Source of the DNA: Paenibacillus aurantius | GTDB taxonomy: Bacteria > Bacillota > Bacilli > Paenibacillales > NBRC-103111 | DNA length: 64,000 bases | Direction: 5' to 3' | Assembly (NCBI RefSeq): GCF_032268605.1 | Contig: NZ_CP130318.1 | Location: 3,196,001-3,260,000 of the forward strand | Shown: positions 7,667-15,663 of the stretch, piece after piece | How the letters are laid out: the number at the start of each line of letters is the position of its first letter | How positions within the stretch are numbered: position 1 is the stretch's first letter | Notes under the pieces: model-generated | Told to the model about the DNA's origin: nothing | Databases searched by the model: none | Seen by the model: only the letters and a program-made list of their open reading frames with translations | Made by a program: the position numbers and the translations under genes

Positions 7667-7848
7667 CGGCAGCTCATCCGGATCCCCTTGCGGGACCGCA
7701 CATGCAGCCTTAACAACAAGGTAGCCAGGGAGCCGATGGGTGTTATTTTCGGTCCGAGGTCCGATTCGATCACGTTGGCGTAGATCAACACTCCCCGGAA
7801 TACTCCTTCTGCCCCTGTACCTTGAATGGCCAAAGCATCGGTCATCAC
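7665..7848 (-). pseudogene. arsB: Remnant of arsB (arsenite efflux pump), C-terminal part
   Basis: On the minus strand about 60 codons encode a recognisable late segment of the ArsB arsenite antiporter, including [20 protein letters not shown], then LATLL and RKGIRMS. In intact ArsB proteins the core [19 protein letters not shown] is nearly invariant and lies about 60 residues from the C terminus. Here the roughly 370 residues upstream are absent and similarity fades at the 3' end of arsI. A one-residue insertion (LLLRLHV for LLWLHV) marks further decay. An open frame continues antisense into arsI but no longer resembles ArsB. This is a fossil of an arsenic-efflux gene, not a functional protein. 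Confidence 0.8.
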
Positions 7849-7870
7849 TAATCACACTTCAGGCATAACA

Positions 7871-7897
7871 AAAGACGGCCGACTTATCGGTCAGCCG
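7871..7897 (-). terminator. Terminator of the ArsR-SRPBCC-VOC operon
   Basis: CGGCTGAC / GTCGGCCG hairpin followed on the minus strand by TCTTTTG, about 35 bases after the stop of the VOC gene. Confidence 0.65.
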
Positions 7898-7931
7898 CCT
7901 CGTTAGGCAAGGTTCATTTTGAGATTATGCC

Positions 7932-8312
7932 TTACTTCTTCTCCATCACGGCAAAGTAGTTTTCTTCATAATCGGAGAAATTAAAGACTCTTCCTGTAGG
8001 GAGCTCGACGATCTCGCCAACGGTTATACCTTTAGTGGACAGGTCATGGTGGAGTTGATCGAACTGGTCGGTAAAGAACATGAGCGATGGCGTCCCAAGG
8101 TTCAATCCCGGAGACATCTTGGCAACGAAGTCTTTGTTATGCAGAATAAGGCTGGTTTCGGAGCTCTTGGAAGGAGCCACCTCCATCCATCTCAAGCCCT
8201 CCCCATTATTCTCTTCATAGAGAACTTGAAATCCGGCGACCTCCGTCCAGAACTTGACGGCCTTATCCTGGTCGTTCACATACAGCATAATCTGTCCAAT
8301 TCTCGTAATCAT
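7932..8312 (-). CDS. VOC-family (glyoxalase-like) protein
   Basis: A 126-aa protein of the vicinal-oxygen-chelate fold: ITRIGQIMLYVNDQDKAVKFW opens the first module and FTDQFDQLHHDLSTKGITV the second. VFNFSDYEENYFAVME closes it. The usual metal-binding His/Glu set is only partly present, so it may bind a ligand or antibiotic rather than catalyse. It is the third gene of a minus-strand operon ArsR (8880-9224), SRPBCC (8335-8850), VOC, with a 22-base gap to the gene before it. A GGGAGAGAGG ribosome binding site precedes the ATG. Confidence 0.88.
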   Translation of the reverse strand: MITRIGQIMLYVNDQDKAVKFWTEVAGFQVLYEENNGEGLRWMEVAPSKSSETSLILHNKDFVAKMSPGLNLGTPSLMFFTDQFDQLHHDLSTKGITVGEIVELPTGRVFNFSDYEENYFAVMEKK

Positions 8313-8334
8313 GGGCCTCTCTCCCTTGGTTAAT

Positions 8335-8850
8335 TTACTTAACGGAATTCAAATGCTCTTCCAGGCGATCCCATGTTTCGGTAATGCCCTGCATCATTCC
8401 CATATCCATAACTGTCTTGAGGGCTTCCGCCGAAACATACTGAGCGCGGTTAACGAGCTTCGTCTTCCCGTCCATTTCAATAAATTCCAACGTGATCTCG
8501 GTTGCGGGAAGGGTCTCGTTAACGCCGCCTTCGGCATCGGAGAAATAATCCTTATATTGGAACATTTCCGGCTCGGCAATCTCCCCATAAATGCCTTTCC
8601 CCCAGGATTCCATACCGTAAAAATCCCCCTGGTTCTTATCGACACATTTCATGCAGTAGTGCCATACGCCGCCCGGACGGAAATCGATGTTGCATACGGG
8701 AAGCTCCCAGCCACGTGGTCCCCACCAGCGCTTAAGATGTTCTGGATCCTTAAACATTTTGAATACAAGCTCACGCGGCGCATTAAAGACTCGTTCCAGC
8801 ACCAGCACCCGTTCATTCTCCACTCTTGAAACCATCGTTTGATTAGCCAT
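8335..8850 (-). CDS. SRPBCC / AHSA1-type domain protein
   Basis: A 171-aa START-like protein of the Aha1-domain (SRPBCC) family. The hallmark RVFNAPRELVFKMFKDPEHL is followed by RWWGPRGWE at residues 20-50, and the C-terminal helix GITETWDRLEEHL closes the cavity. Such proteins are encoded next to ArsR-type regulators across Bacillota and Actinomycetota, often with VOC proteins, as here. The substrate is unknown. AAGGAGG lies 10 bases before the ATG. It is the middle gene of the three-gene operon, starting 29 bases after the regulator. Confidence 0.9.
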   Translation of the reverse strand: MANQTMVSRVENERVLVLERVFNAPRELVFKMFKDPEHLKRWWGPRGWELPVCNIDFRPGGVWHYCMKCVDKNQGDFYGMESWGKGIYGEIAEPEMFQYKDYFSDAEGGVNETLPATEITLEFIEMDGKTKLVNRAQYVSAEALKTVMDMGMMQGITETWDRLEEHLNSVK

Positions 8851-8879
8851 TTACCTTCATCCTCCTTATTTTCATTCCA

Positions 8880-9224
8880 TTATAGGTCTTCTTTTGTTTG
8901 AACTTCCCTTAAGTAATTCTCCAAGCTGTCGAATCGTTCCTCCATTTCGCTGCGGAAGGTTCTAACCCACGAATCCATCGCTTGAAAAGGTCCGGGCCGC
9001 AGCTTATAGTTCCGGCGGTTGGCTTCCGCCTTTACTTCGAGCAGACCCTTGTCGGTAAGAATCTTCAAATGCTTCGAGGCATGAGGCTGGCTTACCCCCA
9101 ACCGGCCGGCAATTTCCCCCACAGTCAAGGGACCGTGCCGCAGCAGTTCCACGATATCCACTCTGATCCTTGCGGCTAATGCGCTTAGTGTTGTCATCTC
9201 CAATGCCTTATGGTTCCCTGGCAT
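8880..9224 (-). CDS. ArsR-family repressor, first gene of SRPBCC/VOC operon
   Basis: A 114-aa winged-helix protein. The helix-turn-helix VGEIAGRLGVSQPHASKHLK is of canonical ArsR type and is followed by the wing LLEVKAEANRRNYKL. No CXC or other metal-binding cysteine motif exists in the recognition helix, so this is one of the non-metal ArsR regulators that accompany SRPBCC proteins. ATG 9224 is preferred because GAGGTGAG lies 7 bases before it; an in-frame GTG at 9233 falls inside that site. A perfect 9-bp inverted repeat at 9318-9339 about 94 bases upstream is a candidate operator. Confidence 0.9.
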   Translation of the reverse strand: MPGNHKALEMTTLSALAARIRVDIVELLRHGPLTVGEIAGRLGVSQPHASKHLKILTDKGLLEVKAEANRRNYKLRPGPFQAMDSWVRTFRSEMEERFDSLENYLREVQTKEDL

Positions 9225-9317
9225 GCCGCTCACCTCATCATGTGCTGGTCTATCGGATAGGCTTCTCTCCTTCCCATCGGGTTCGTTTTCCTGATGACCT
9301 AAATATACACTTAAAGG

Positions 9318-9339
9318 AATATTCCTGTCAAGGAATATT
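9318..9339. promoter_or_regulatory. Candidate ArsR operator (inverted repeat)
   Basis: Perfect inverted repeat AATATTCCT (9318-9326), 4-base spacer, AGGAATATT (9331-9339), upstream of the ArsR-SRPBCC-VOC operon. The spacing and AT-rich arms are typical of dimeric winged-helix operators. The link to this regulator is inferred from position. Confidence 0.5.
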
Positions 9340-9352
9340 TTAAAGAATGCAA

Positions 9353-9375
9353 GGCACCGGTTTTAGTCCGGTGCC
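9353..9375 (-). terminator. Hairpin downstream of the lipid-anchored DUF gene
   Basis: Perfect 8-bp stem GGCACCGG / CCGGTGCC with a 7-base loop, 58 bases downstream of the stop of the 9433-10020 gene. The T-tract on the minus strand is poor, so termination efficiency is uncertain. Confidence 0.4.
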
Positions 9376-9432
9376 CTTGTAGTTTTTGCCCGTTCTGCTC
9401 GTCTTTATGTCAGAGGTCAGGAACGGATCGGA

Positions 9433-10020
9433 TTATTTAAAGGTTTTTTCAATAAACTCTTTTTCTTCAACTGCACTTAAAATTCCTTCCGCTTTTCCCA
9501 AGTTGCCGCCTTCCAGGCCCCAGAAGAAATTATGGTCCTGGTCGACGGTTGAGAAGTCTCCTGCCTTCCACTTACGGGCTATCTCCAGAAGCTTTTTCTG
9601 GTGCTCCCACTCCGGATGGTGCTCCACGATCTGGACAACCGTCTCCACTCGGTCGGGCAGCATTTGAACGCTTGTCCACTTGGCGTCCGCTTTAACCTTT
9701 TGATGGGTCATGTGGTGCATAAGCGCTACTATGGTGCTTTCCTCCTCCGGTTCTTTCCGTTCGCCATTCGCCAGTTGAAGAAAAGCTTGCTTGGCGAAGG
9801 GTTCGCCCATGGTAAAATCGGCCGTCGCTTCAGGAGCTCCGGAGGCCGCTGGAGTCGGACTTGGACTGGAACTTGGACTAGGAGCCGGAGAGGCTTCGGA
9901 AGGAGGAGTGGCAGGGGAGGGCGCCGCCTGATCGGTGATGCTGAAATAGGCCAAGGCCCCTCCAAACAGAACAACTATGACAGCGAGAGACGTAAGGACG
10001 ACTTTTTTCGTTGAATTCAT
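9433..10020 (-). CDS. Membrane-anchored protein with Ser/Pro stalk (DUF6241-like)
   Basis: A 195-aa protein with one N-terminal membrane segment (residues about 6-26, VVLTSLAVIVVLFGGALAYF) and no lipobox, so it is anchored as a type II protein facing outwards. Residues 32-65 are a Pro/Ser/Ala-rich stalk. The folded C-terminal domain has MHHMTHQKVKADAKW and VETVVQIVEHHPEWEHQKKL, which recall DUF6241 proteins of Bacillaceae; that name is a recollection, not a search result. AAGGAG lies upstream of the ATG. It is monocistronic. Function is unknown. Confidence 0.75.
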   Translation of the reverse strand: MNSTKKVVLTSLAVIVVLFGGALAYFSITDQAAPSPATPPSEASPAPSPSSSPSPTPAASGAPEATADFTMGEPFAKQAFLQLANGERKEPEEESTIVALMHHMTHQKVKADAKWTSVQMLPDRVETVVQIVEHHPEWEHQKKLLEIARKWKAGDFSTVDQDHNFFWGLEGGNLGKAEGILSAVEEKEFIEKTFK

Positions 10021-10175
10021 GGTTGCATATCTCCTTGTTGGATTGAAAAGGTTTTGGCCCTCTCGTGGTTATATCCATTATACCTTAAGAGCCTCATCAG
10101 AATTTTTTGCCATTAGGGCCGTAACTCTAACTACTAAAGGATTCGTAATCCGGCTCCAAATTACGGGCCGAACAT

Positions 10176-10200
10176 GAAAAGAAGCCGCTTAACAGCGGCT
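10176..10200 (-). terminator. Terminator after murE-like gene
   Basis: AGCCGCT / AGCGGCT stem with TCTTTTC on the minus strand, about 10 bases after the stop codon at 10210. Confidence 0.7.
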
Positions 10201-10209
10201 CCCTTGTTC

Positions 10210-11718
10210 TCAACTCGATTCTTCTTTCATGCGGCTGCATATGACCTCTTTCGCTTCTTCGCGGTCATCAAAAGGTATGGTGCGGTCATGCAGGATTTGG
10301 TAAGGTTCATGTCCCTTTCCTGCTATAAGAACAATATCCCCTGGCTCCGCCATGAATATGGCGCGCCGAATGGCCTGCCGCCGGTCGGGTTGTTTTTCGT
10401 AAGGGCAAATCACCGCCTGATTCTCATATAACCCGGGCTCCATGTCTTGAATGATTTGGTCAGGATCCTCTTTACGCGGGTTGTCGGACGTCAGAATAAC
10501 ATAATCGCTGTACTTGGCAGCGATTCGCCCCATGATGGGTCTCTTGGCGCGGTCCCGGTCTCCTCCGCAGCCAAACACGGTTAGGATTCTCCTCCCGGCA
10601 AATTCCCGTAAAGCGGAAAGAGTCTTCTCTACCCCGTCTGGAGTATGAGCATAGTCGGCGATAACAAGATAATCCTGGCCTTCTTCCACCACTTCCATGC
10701 GGCCCGGGACGTTCTGCAGGAGGGACAGCCCTTCTGCACAAGTCTCCAGTGGAATTTGCTCCGCAAGTGCGGTGCTTATGGCGGCCAGGGCGTTATACAC
10801 GTTAAACTTTCCTATCAGGTTCATGTCCACGGTTCCCTGACCCGCATAGGATTCTACAGTAAATCGGGTGCCTCTTGAGGTGAGCTGAATGTCTTTGGCT
10901 CTCACATCCGCCGCGTTATCGATCCCGTAGGTTATCACCTGTGCCGGAGTCACCTTTCTCAAATAAGAGGAGGCCTCCTCGTCGGCATTTAGAACAGCAA
11001 ACTTGCGTTTGGATTGATCCTTGGAGAAAGAATTGCCCAGCCTTGAAAATAAAAGTCCTTTGGCGGCCAGGTATTCCTCCATGGAGCCGTGATAGTCCAA
11101 ATGGTCCTGCGTAAGGTTGGTGAAAACGGCCGTCCGAAACTCACAACCGAGCACCCTTCCCAAATCCAGACCTTGCGAGGAAACCTCCATCGTACAAAAA
11201 TCAGCGGAGATCTCCTTCATTCTCCGTAAATTGGATTGAAGGCGGATCGGATCTTGCGTGTTGATATCCGTCTCGTAAAAGGTGGACCCGATCTTGGTTC
11301 CGATATTCCCCATCCTTCCCGTCCGGTAACCGGCATGGGAGAGGATGGCATCGATGAGGTAGGTGGTTGTGGTCTTCCCGTTCGTTCCGGTTACCCCAAT
11401 CAGCTTCAGGTTGGAGCTTGGATAATCGAAGAAATGGGCAGAGAGAACGGCAAGAGCATAGCGTGCATCCTCTACCCGGATGACCGGCACTTCCGCTTCT
11501 ATTTCCCTTTCGACAACCAAGGCGGCGGCCTCCGCCTTTAACGCATCTTTAATAAAGCTGTGCCGGTCTTCCTGCAGCCCCTCTACGCCTGGAATACAAA
11601 TAAACAGCTCTCCTGGTTGAAGGGTACGCGTGTTAATCGAGAGGCCCGATATTTCGATCGCGGTATCACCCGAGATCCGGGCGGTCGGCAGCTGTTGTGC
11701 CAGTTCCTTGAGTTCCAA
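10210..11718 (-). CDS. murE: UDP-MurNAc-tripeptide synthetase (MurE type)
   Basis: A 502-aa Mur ligase, adding the third residue to UDP-MurNAc-L-Ala-D-Glu in the cytosol. GVTGTNGKTTTTY is the ATP-binding loop, followed by TNLTQDHLDYHGSMEEY and FGCGGDRDRAKRP. The specificity motif is DNPR (TSDNPRKEDP), which in this family selects meso-diaminopimelate. IAGKGHEPYQ is near the C terminus. The gene stands alone, not in the mra/mur cluster, so it is probably a second, paralogous copy. An in-frame ATG at 11736 exists, but AGGAGG falls after it and 6 bases before TTG 11718, which is the better start and gives the usual MELKEL beginning. Confidence 0.88.
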   Translation of the reverse strand: MELKELAQQLPTARISGDTAIEISGLSINTRTLQPGELFICIPGVEGLQEDRHSFIKDALKAEAAALVVEREIEAEVPVIRVEDARYALAVLSAHFFDYPSSNLKLIGVTGTNGKTTTTYLIDAILSHAGYRTGRMGNIGTKIGSTFYETDINTQDPIRLQSNLRRMKEISADFCTMEVSSQGLDLGRVLGCEFRTAVFTNLTQDHLDYHGSMEEYLAAKGLLFSRLGNSFSKDQSKRKFAVLNADEEASSYLRKVTPAQVITYGIDNAADVRAKDIQLTSRGTRFTVESYAGQGTVDMNLIGKFNVYNALAAISTALAEQIPLETCAEGLSLLQNVPGRMEVVEEGQDYLVIADYAHTPDGVEKTLSALREFAGRRILTVFGCGGDRDRAKRPIMGRIAAKYSDYVILTSDNPRKEDPDQIIQDMEPGLYENQAVICPYEKQPDRRQAIRRAIFMAEPGDIVLIAGKGHEPYQILHDRTIPFDDREEAKEVICSRMKEESS

Positions 11719-11866
11719 ATGATCCCTCCTCATCATTGTAGTCCTTTATCGATTTTATTCCCTTTCAGGGATAATGGAAACCCACTATTCAACGGGGTAG
11801 TTCAGGGACCTGACTCCAGACGGCTGAATACACTGAAGGCAAATTGCTTCCAGGAGGGATTAGTCA

Positions 11867-13294
11867 TTGATTCGGGTAAGAAGATCACGTCTGGTTAAAG
11901 TGTCGGGCATCAGCCCTTATCGGAACTGCAAAATCGGCGGACCGGGAACCAATTTTCTTAATACAGCCGTGGAGCCATGGGTGGCCGTCAACCCCCTCCC
12001 AACGAAATCGGGGAAGCCGCACCTGCTAGGCATCTGGCAGCAGGACCGTTGGTCCAACGGCGGAGCGCGGGGACTGGTTGCCGCCTTCTCGAGGGACGGA
12101 GGAAGAACCTGGAGACGTAGGACGCTGCCCTTCAGCCAATGCGCCTCACTCAACGTGAAATTCGAAAGGGCTTCCGATCCGAATGTTTCCTTTGGCCCCG
12201 ATGGGAAAGCCTATGCCTCGGCCCTTTCCTTAAGTAAAAGCCCGAACGGCACCGACGTCTCCCAGTCAACCATCACCGCCGCCACCTCTTCGGACGGGGG
12301 CCAAACATGGAAGAACCTCCGGTTCATCCAATCGGATAAAGGGCCTTGGATCCTCAATGATAAAGAACTCATCACGGCGGATCCCACCAGGGCCGGCACC
12401 GCCTACATCGTATGGAACCGGGGAACGGCAACGACTGTCGCCACTATCTTCAGCAAGACGACGGACGGAGGCCGGTCGTGGAGCAAGCCGAAGGTCATCT
12501 TCCCGCCCGGGGAGGGAAACCAGACGTTCGGCAACCAGATCATCGTGGATGCGAGGACAGGCACCTTGTACAACTTTTTCAACTGGACCAAGGGGACGTC
12601 TTCAAAGAACCCCGAAAACTGGATTACGGTCCAAACGTCCAAAGATGGAGGGCAAGCATGGTCCAAGGGCCGGATTATCGCTCCCTTCGACTCCGTGGCG
12701 GTCATTGATCCGGTGACGGGCAAAACGATTCGAGGAGGCGGAGATATGATGCCCGAAGCCGCCATCCATCAGCGGACCGGAGAACTCTTTGTCGTGTGGC
12801 AGAGTGCGAGGTTCAACGGCGGCAAATACGATGAAATCGCCCTCACCCGTTCGACGGACGGAGGAATTACCTGGAGTTCTCCCATTCGAGTCAATCCCCC
12901 TTCCGGGACGGCTGCCTTCACCCCTATGGTGCGCATCAACTATGCCGGCGTGGTGGGCGTGACCTACTACCGGATCGTGAGCAACCGGCGCAGTCCCAAA
13001 ACGCTGCCCGTCGACTACTGGTTCGCCTGCTCCACGGATCACGGCCGTACCTTCCGGCCTCCCCTGCTAATTACCAAACCGTTTAATCTGCTGCGAGCCC
13101 CCGAGGCTACTTCTCCTTTTTCGCCGGGTCTCTTTATTGGGGATTACCAAGGGCTGGAAACCTTCGGCAACGACTTTCATTTGTTTTTCTCCAAAGTCAA
13201 TCGCCCGTCAGCCAAGGATCCCGTTGGAGTGTATGCAACCGTGGTTAAAGTCAGCCAAATTCGCTGGCCGTTCTGGAAAAGACCGGTTAAATGA
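11867..13294 (+). CDS. BNR/Asp-box repeat protein, sialidase-like beta-propeller
   Basis: A 475-aa protein with at least five Asp-box motifs of the S-x-D-x-G-x-x-W type: RDGGRTWRR, SDGGQTWKN, TDGGRSWSK, KDGGQAWSK, TDGGITWSS, and a divergent TDHGRTFRP. That repeat number fits a six-bladed sialidase-like propeller. No signal peptide or membrane segment follows the TTG start at 11867, which is well placed 9 bases after AGGAGG. The protein is therefore either cytosolic or exported by an unknown route. The Arg triad of true sialidases is not evident, so I call only the fold. A hairpin overlaps its 3' end. Confidence 0.8.
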   Translation: MIRVRRSRLVKVSGISPYRNCKIGGPGTNFLNTAVEPWVAVNPLPTKSGKPHLLGIWQQDRWSNGGARGLVAAFSRDGGRTWRRRTLPFSQCASLNVKFERASDPNVSFGPDGKAYASALSLSKSPNGTDVSQSTITAATSSDGGQTWKNLRFIQSDKGPWILNDKELITADPTRAGTAYIVWNRGTATTVATIFSKTTDGGRSWSKPKVIFPPGEGNQTFGNQIIVDARTGTLYNFFNWTKGTSSKNPENWITVQTSKDGGQAWSKGRIIAPFDSVAVIDPVTGKTIRGGGDMMPEAAIHQRTGELFVVWQSARFNGGKYDEIALTRSTDGGITWSSPIRVNPPSGTAAFTPMVRINYAGVVGVTYYRIVSNRRSPKTLPVDYWFACSTDHGRTFRPPLLITKPFNLLRAPEATSPFSPGLFIGDYQGLETFGNDFHLFFSKVNRPSAKDPVGVYATVVKVSQIRWPFWKRPVK

Positions 13295-13295
13295 A

Positions 13296-13338
13296 AGGAA
13301 GCCGCTCCACCAAAACAGGCGGGACGGCCTTCCTCTTT
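13296..13338 (+). terminator. Probable terminator after BNR-repeat gene
   Basis: AGGAAGCCG pairs with CGGCCTTCCT (one bulge), followed by CTTTG; the stem begins right after the stop codon. The T-tract is short. Confidence 0.45.
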
Positions 13339-13470
13339 GTCGAGCGGATAAAGAGGTCTCCTGCTTATTGCGGCAGACTTAAGGTTAAACATCATCCGGC
13401 AGTAACTTTTTGCGGGTTATCTCGTCTAACTACATATGGAAAAAGAATCCAATCGAAAAGGAGTCCTTAC

Positions 13471-15072
13471 ATGAAGATCCGCAAGTTCTCTTTGGCTTTG
13501 CTGGCCTTATCCCTTGCTCTGCCGGCCGGAGCCTCCGTTCTGCATGCTGAAAATCACGCCCCGGCGTCCGCTATCGGAACCCCCTTAAGCCGCGTTCTCT
13601 CTACGGACATTGTGGCTTATGTGAATAAGCTGCCCATTCCGTCCTTTAATGTCGACGGCTATACGGCGGTGGCGGCGGAGGATCTTCGCCATTACGGATT
13701 CGAGGTGGCGTGGGTACCGGCCGAGCATAAAGTGGTCATTTACCGCAGCGGGGAGAAGCCGCTCTCTCCCCTGCCCGCCCCTTCTTCCCCGCTTCCGGTC
13801 GGAACTAAGATCGGCGACGTGCTCTACACGGATATCCAAGCCTTCTACGGGAATACTCCGATCCCTTCCTACAACATAGGAGGACGGACCGCCGTTCGGC
13901 TGAACGACCTGGATCCGTTCGGAGATTTGGCCTACGATAACGGAAGCCGGACCCTTACCTTTACGCCCGAGGCGCTCCCGGAAGCAGAGCATGCGCAGGT
14001 GCAAGTTCCTCTGACGATTCAAGAAACCGGCTCAGTCCGGCTGGATTCTATCCGTTATGGAGAAGAGGTTATTACCTATAAGGGAGAAGAAGTGGGCCTT
14101 ATCTCGAATGGTACACCCCTCTTGGACGTCCAATGGATGGCCGGAAAGCTGGGTTACACGGTCTCCACTTGGGCAGATGACCACCTCTTGGTTCAGAAAG
14201 GCCCTTACCGGTTCGACCTGAGCAAGGGGGCCTCCTCCGTTCCCCTTACCTGGTTTGGCGGGGTCGTGCAGGAGTACCCGACCATCACCCCTCCTGTCGA
14301 GAGCAGCGGAAGGCTGTATGCCCACGAGCTCGATCTGAAGCAGCTGTTCGGCTATGACTATGACTGGCACAACGATACGCGAACGCTGAATATTGAATAC
14401 CGGGATTTTCTCGTGGAGGACTGGGGAGTAACCGAAGGCTTGACCAATTATGCCTATAAGGTCGAGGCGGAGGGCTTCCTGCAGGGGAATAAGCTGATGC
14501 CGGAGCTGCGGGTCGGAAATTGGCTGAACGGCAGCTACACCAGCGGAGGGGCCACGGCCTACCAGAAGGCGGAGAATCCCGGCGCCCTTCCCTTGTATGG
14601 ATTTGGAGCGGTAACCCCGGCAGACCTGGGCTCCAACGAGATTAGCGTAGTCTTCAGCTCCAACCAGCGGATCCTCTACCAGAAATCGATCAACGTGGAT
14701 TTGACGATGCAAACGGTAGAGCCCATAATCGACTGGAGCGGCCCGGTCGGCCACGGCGATTTCACGGAGCTCTCCTCCGTAAATCCCTCCAAGGCACACC
14801 AAACCACGGAAGGGAATTTATTTGAAGTGAACGGCCAGGCGACGAAAAAAATAGGCAGTGGGATTACCTTTAAGGTGGAGAAGCAGCAGGAGAACGGAGA
14901 GTACCGTTTCCTCTCTCAAACAAGCGCTCCCTTTGAGGGGAATGACTTTCACACTATTCTTCCTCTGGAGAACGGGAAGGGGCTGTACCGGATTACCGCC
15001 GTTAGCCTGCTCAGCTATCCACGCGGAACCGGCTCCAAGGAAATCGCCAAATGGTATGTGGAGAAGCCATAA
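13471..15072 (+). CDS. Secreted stalk-domain (copper amine oxidase N-like) protein
   Basis: A 533-aa exported protein. ATG 13471 follows AAAGGAG and opens a signal peptide (MKIRKFSLALLALSLALPAG, cleavage near LHA). Two tandem repeats of about 55 residues follow, sharing TDIxAYxNxxPIPSxNxxGxTAV (about residues 42-93 and 111-160). These are stalk domains often annotated as copper amine oxidase N-terminal-like. A third related region (residues 190-300, LLDVQWMAGKLGYTV) and a beta-rich C-terminal domain complete it. Catalytic function is not evident; a cell-wall or matrix role is likely. An in-frame ATG at 13291 lies inside the hairpin of the preceding gene and is unlikely. Confidence 0.75.
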   Translation: MKIRKFSLALLALSLALPAGASVLHAENHAPASAIGTPLSRVLSTDIVAYVNKLPIPSFNVDGYTAVAAEDLRHYGFEVAWVPAEHKVVIYRSGEKPLSPLPAPSSPLPVGTKIGDVLYTDIQAFYGNTPIPSYNIGGRTAVRLNDLDPFGDLAYDNGSRTLTFTPEALPEAEHAQVQVPLTIQETGSVRLDSIRYGEEVITYKGEEVGLISNGTPLLDVQWMAGKLGYTVSTWADDHLLVQKGPYRFDLSKGASSVPLTWFGGVVQEYPTITPPVESSGRLYAHELDLKQLFGYDYDWHNDTRTLNIEYRDFLVEDWGVTEGLTNYAYKVEAEGFLQGNKLMPELRVGNWLNGSYTSGGATAYQKAENPGALPLYGFGAVTPADLGSNEISVVFSSNQRILYQKSINVDLTMQTVEPIIDWSGPVGHGDFTELSSVNPSKAHQTTEGNLFEVNGQATKKIGSGITFKVEKQQENGEYRFLSQTSAPFEGNDFHTILPLENGKGLYRITAVSLLSYPRGTGSKEIAKWYVEKP

Positions 15073-15107
15073 CACAATCCATTTGGAAAAGCCAGGAGTC
15101 GGCGCTG

Positions 15108-15512
15108 CTACCCTTCCACCATTTTTAGATAACAGATTTGTTTTCCATCGGCTTTTGCGATCAGAATCGTTGCCGCTCGCTCCCGGGACTCATACAGCTC
15201 GGTACCTACCGGAAGCCTGGTCGCCATTCCTTCTTCGAAAGGGAAACTGGACCTATACCGTTCCGCAATCGTGCCCACCTTCGAGCCTATGGTCCATTCC
15301 GATTGTTGAACCCATTCCACTTCCCTTGCGTTGAGATAGACAAATCCGTTGAACTGGAAAAGATCCGCATCGGGAGATTGATCCAACACCTCCTCGGCTG
15401 TTGGATTATGGGTGGCAATAGCTAGGGAGTCATCCACGGAACGACTCTTCTCGGACGGCATGCAGCCTGTAAGAGTTAGCAAAAGGACAAGGAACGAAAG
15501 GAATGGTTTCAT
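15108..15512 (-). CDS. Small lipoprotein, unknown function
   Basis: A 134-aa lipoprotein. Residues 1-16 are a short hydrophobic signal ending in the lipobox LTGC with Cys17 as lipid attachment site. The mature part is a small alpha/beta domain with LFQFNGFVYLNAREVEWV, then TIGSKVGTIAER, and a terminal strand TILIAKADGKQICYLKM. No named family is recognised. It is convergent with the stalk-domain gene, whose stop is 35 bases away. Confidence 0.75.
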   Translation of the reverse strand: MKPFLSFLVLLLTLTGCMPSEKSRSVDDSLAIATHNPTAEEVLDQSPDADLFQFNGFVYLNAREVEWVQQSEWTIGSKVGTIAERYRSSFPFEEGMATRLPVGTELYESRERAATILIAKADGKQICYLKMVEG

Positions 15513-15587
15513 TTTTACCGCCTCCTATAGCAAGTAAGACGGTACGGAAGGTTATTATGTTTCAGAAGCATATAGGGCACAACCAAC

Positions 15588-15619
15588 AAAAAAAATCCTC
15601 CTGCTCAGGCGGGAGGATT
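15588..15619 (-). terminator. Terminator of helveticin-like gene
   Basis: AATCCTCC / GGGAGGATT stem followed on the minus strand by eight T. It lies 45 bases after the stop codon at 15664. Confidence 0.85.
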
Positions 15620-15663
15620 TATCATTTTGCAGAACTGAGATATGGTCGGTTCGGCGTTCCTTA

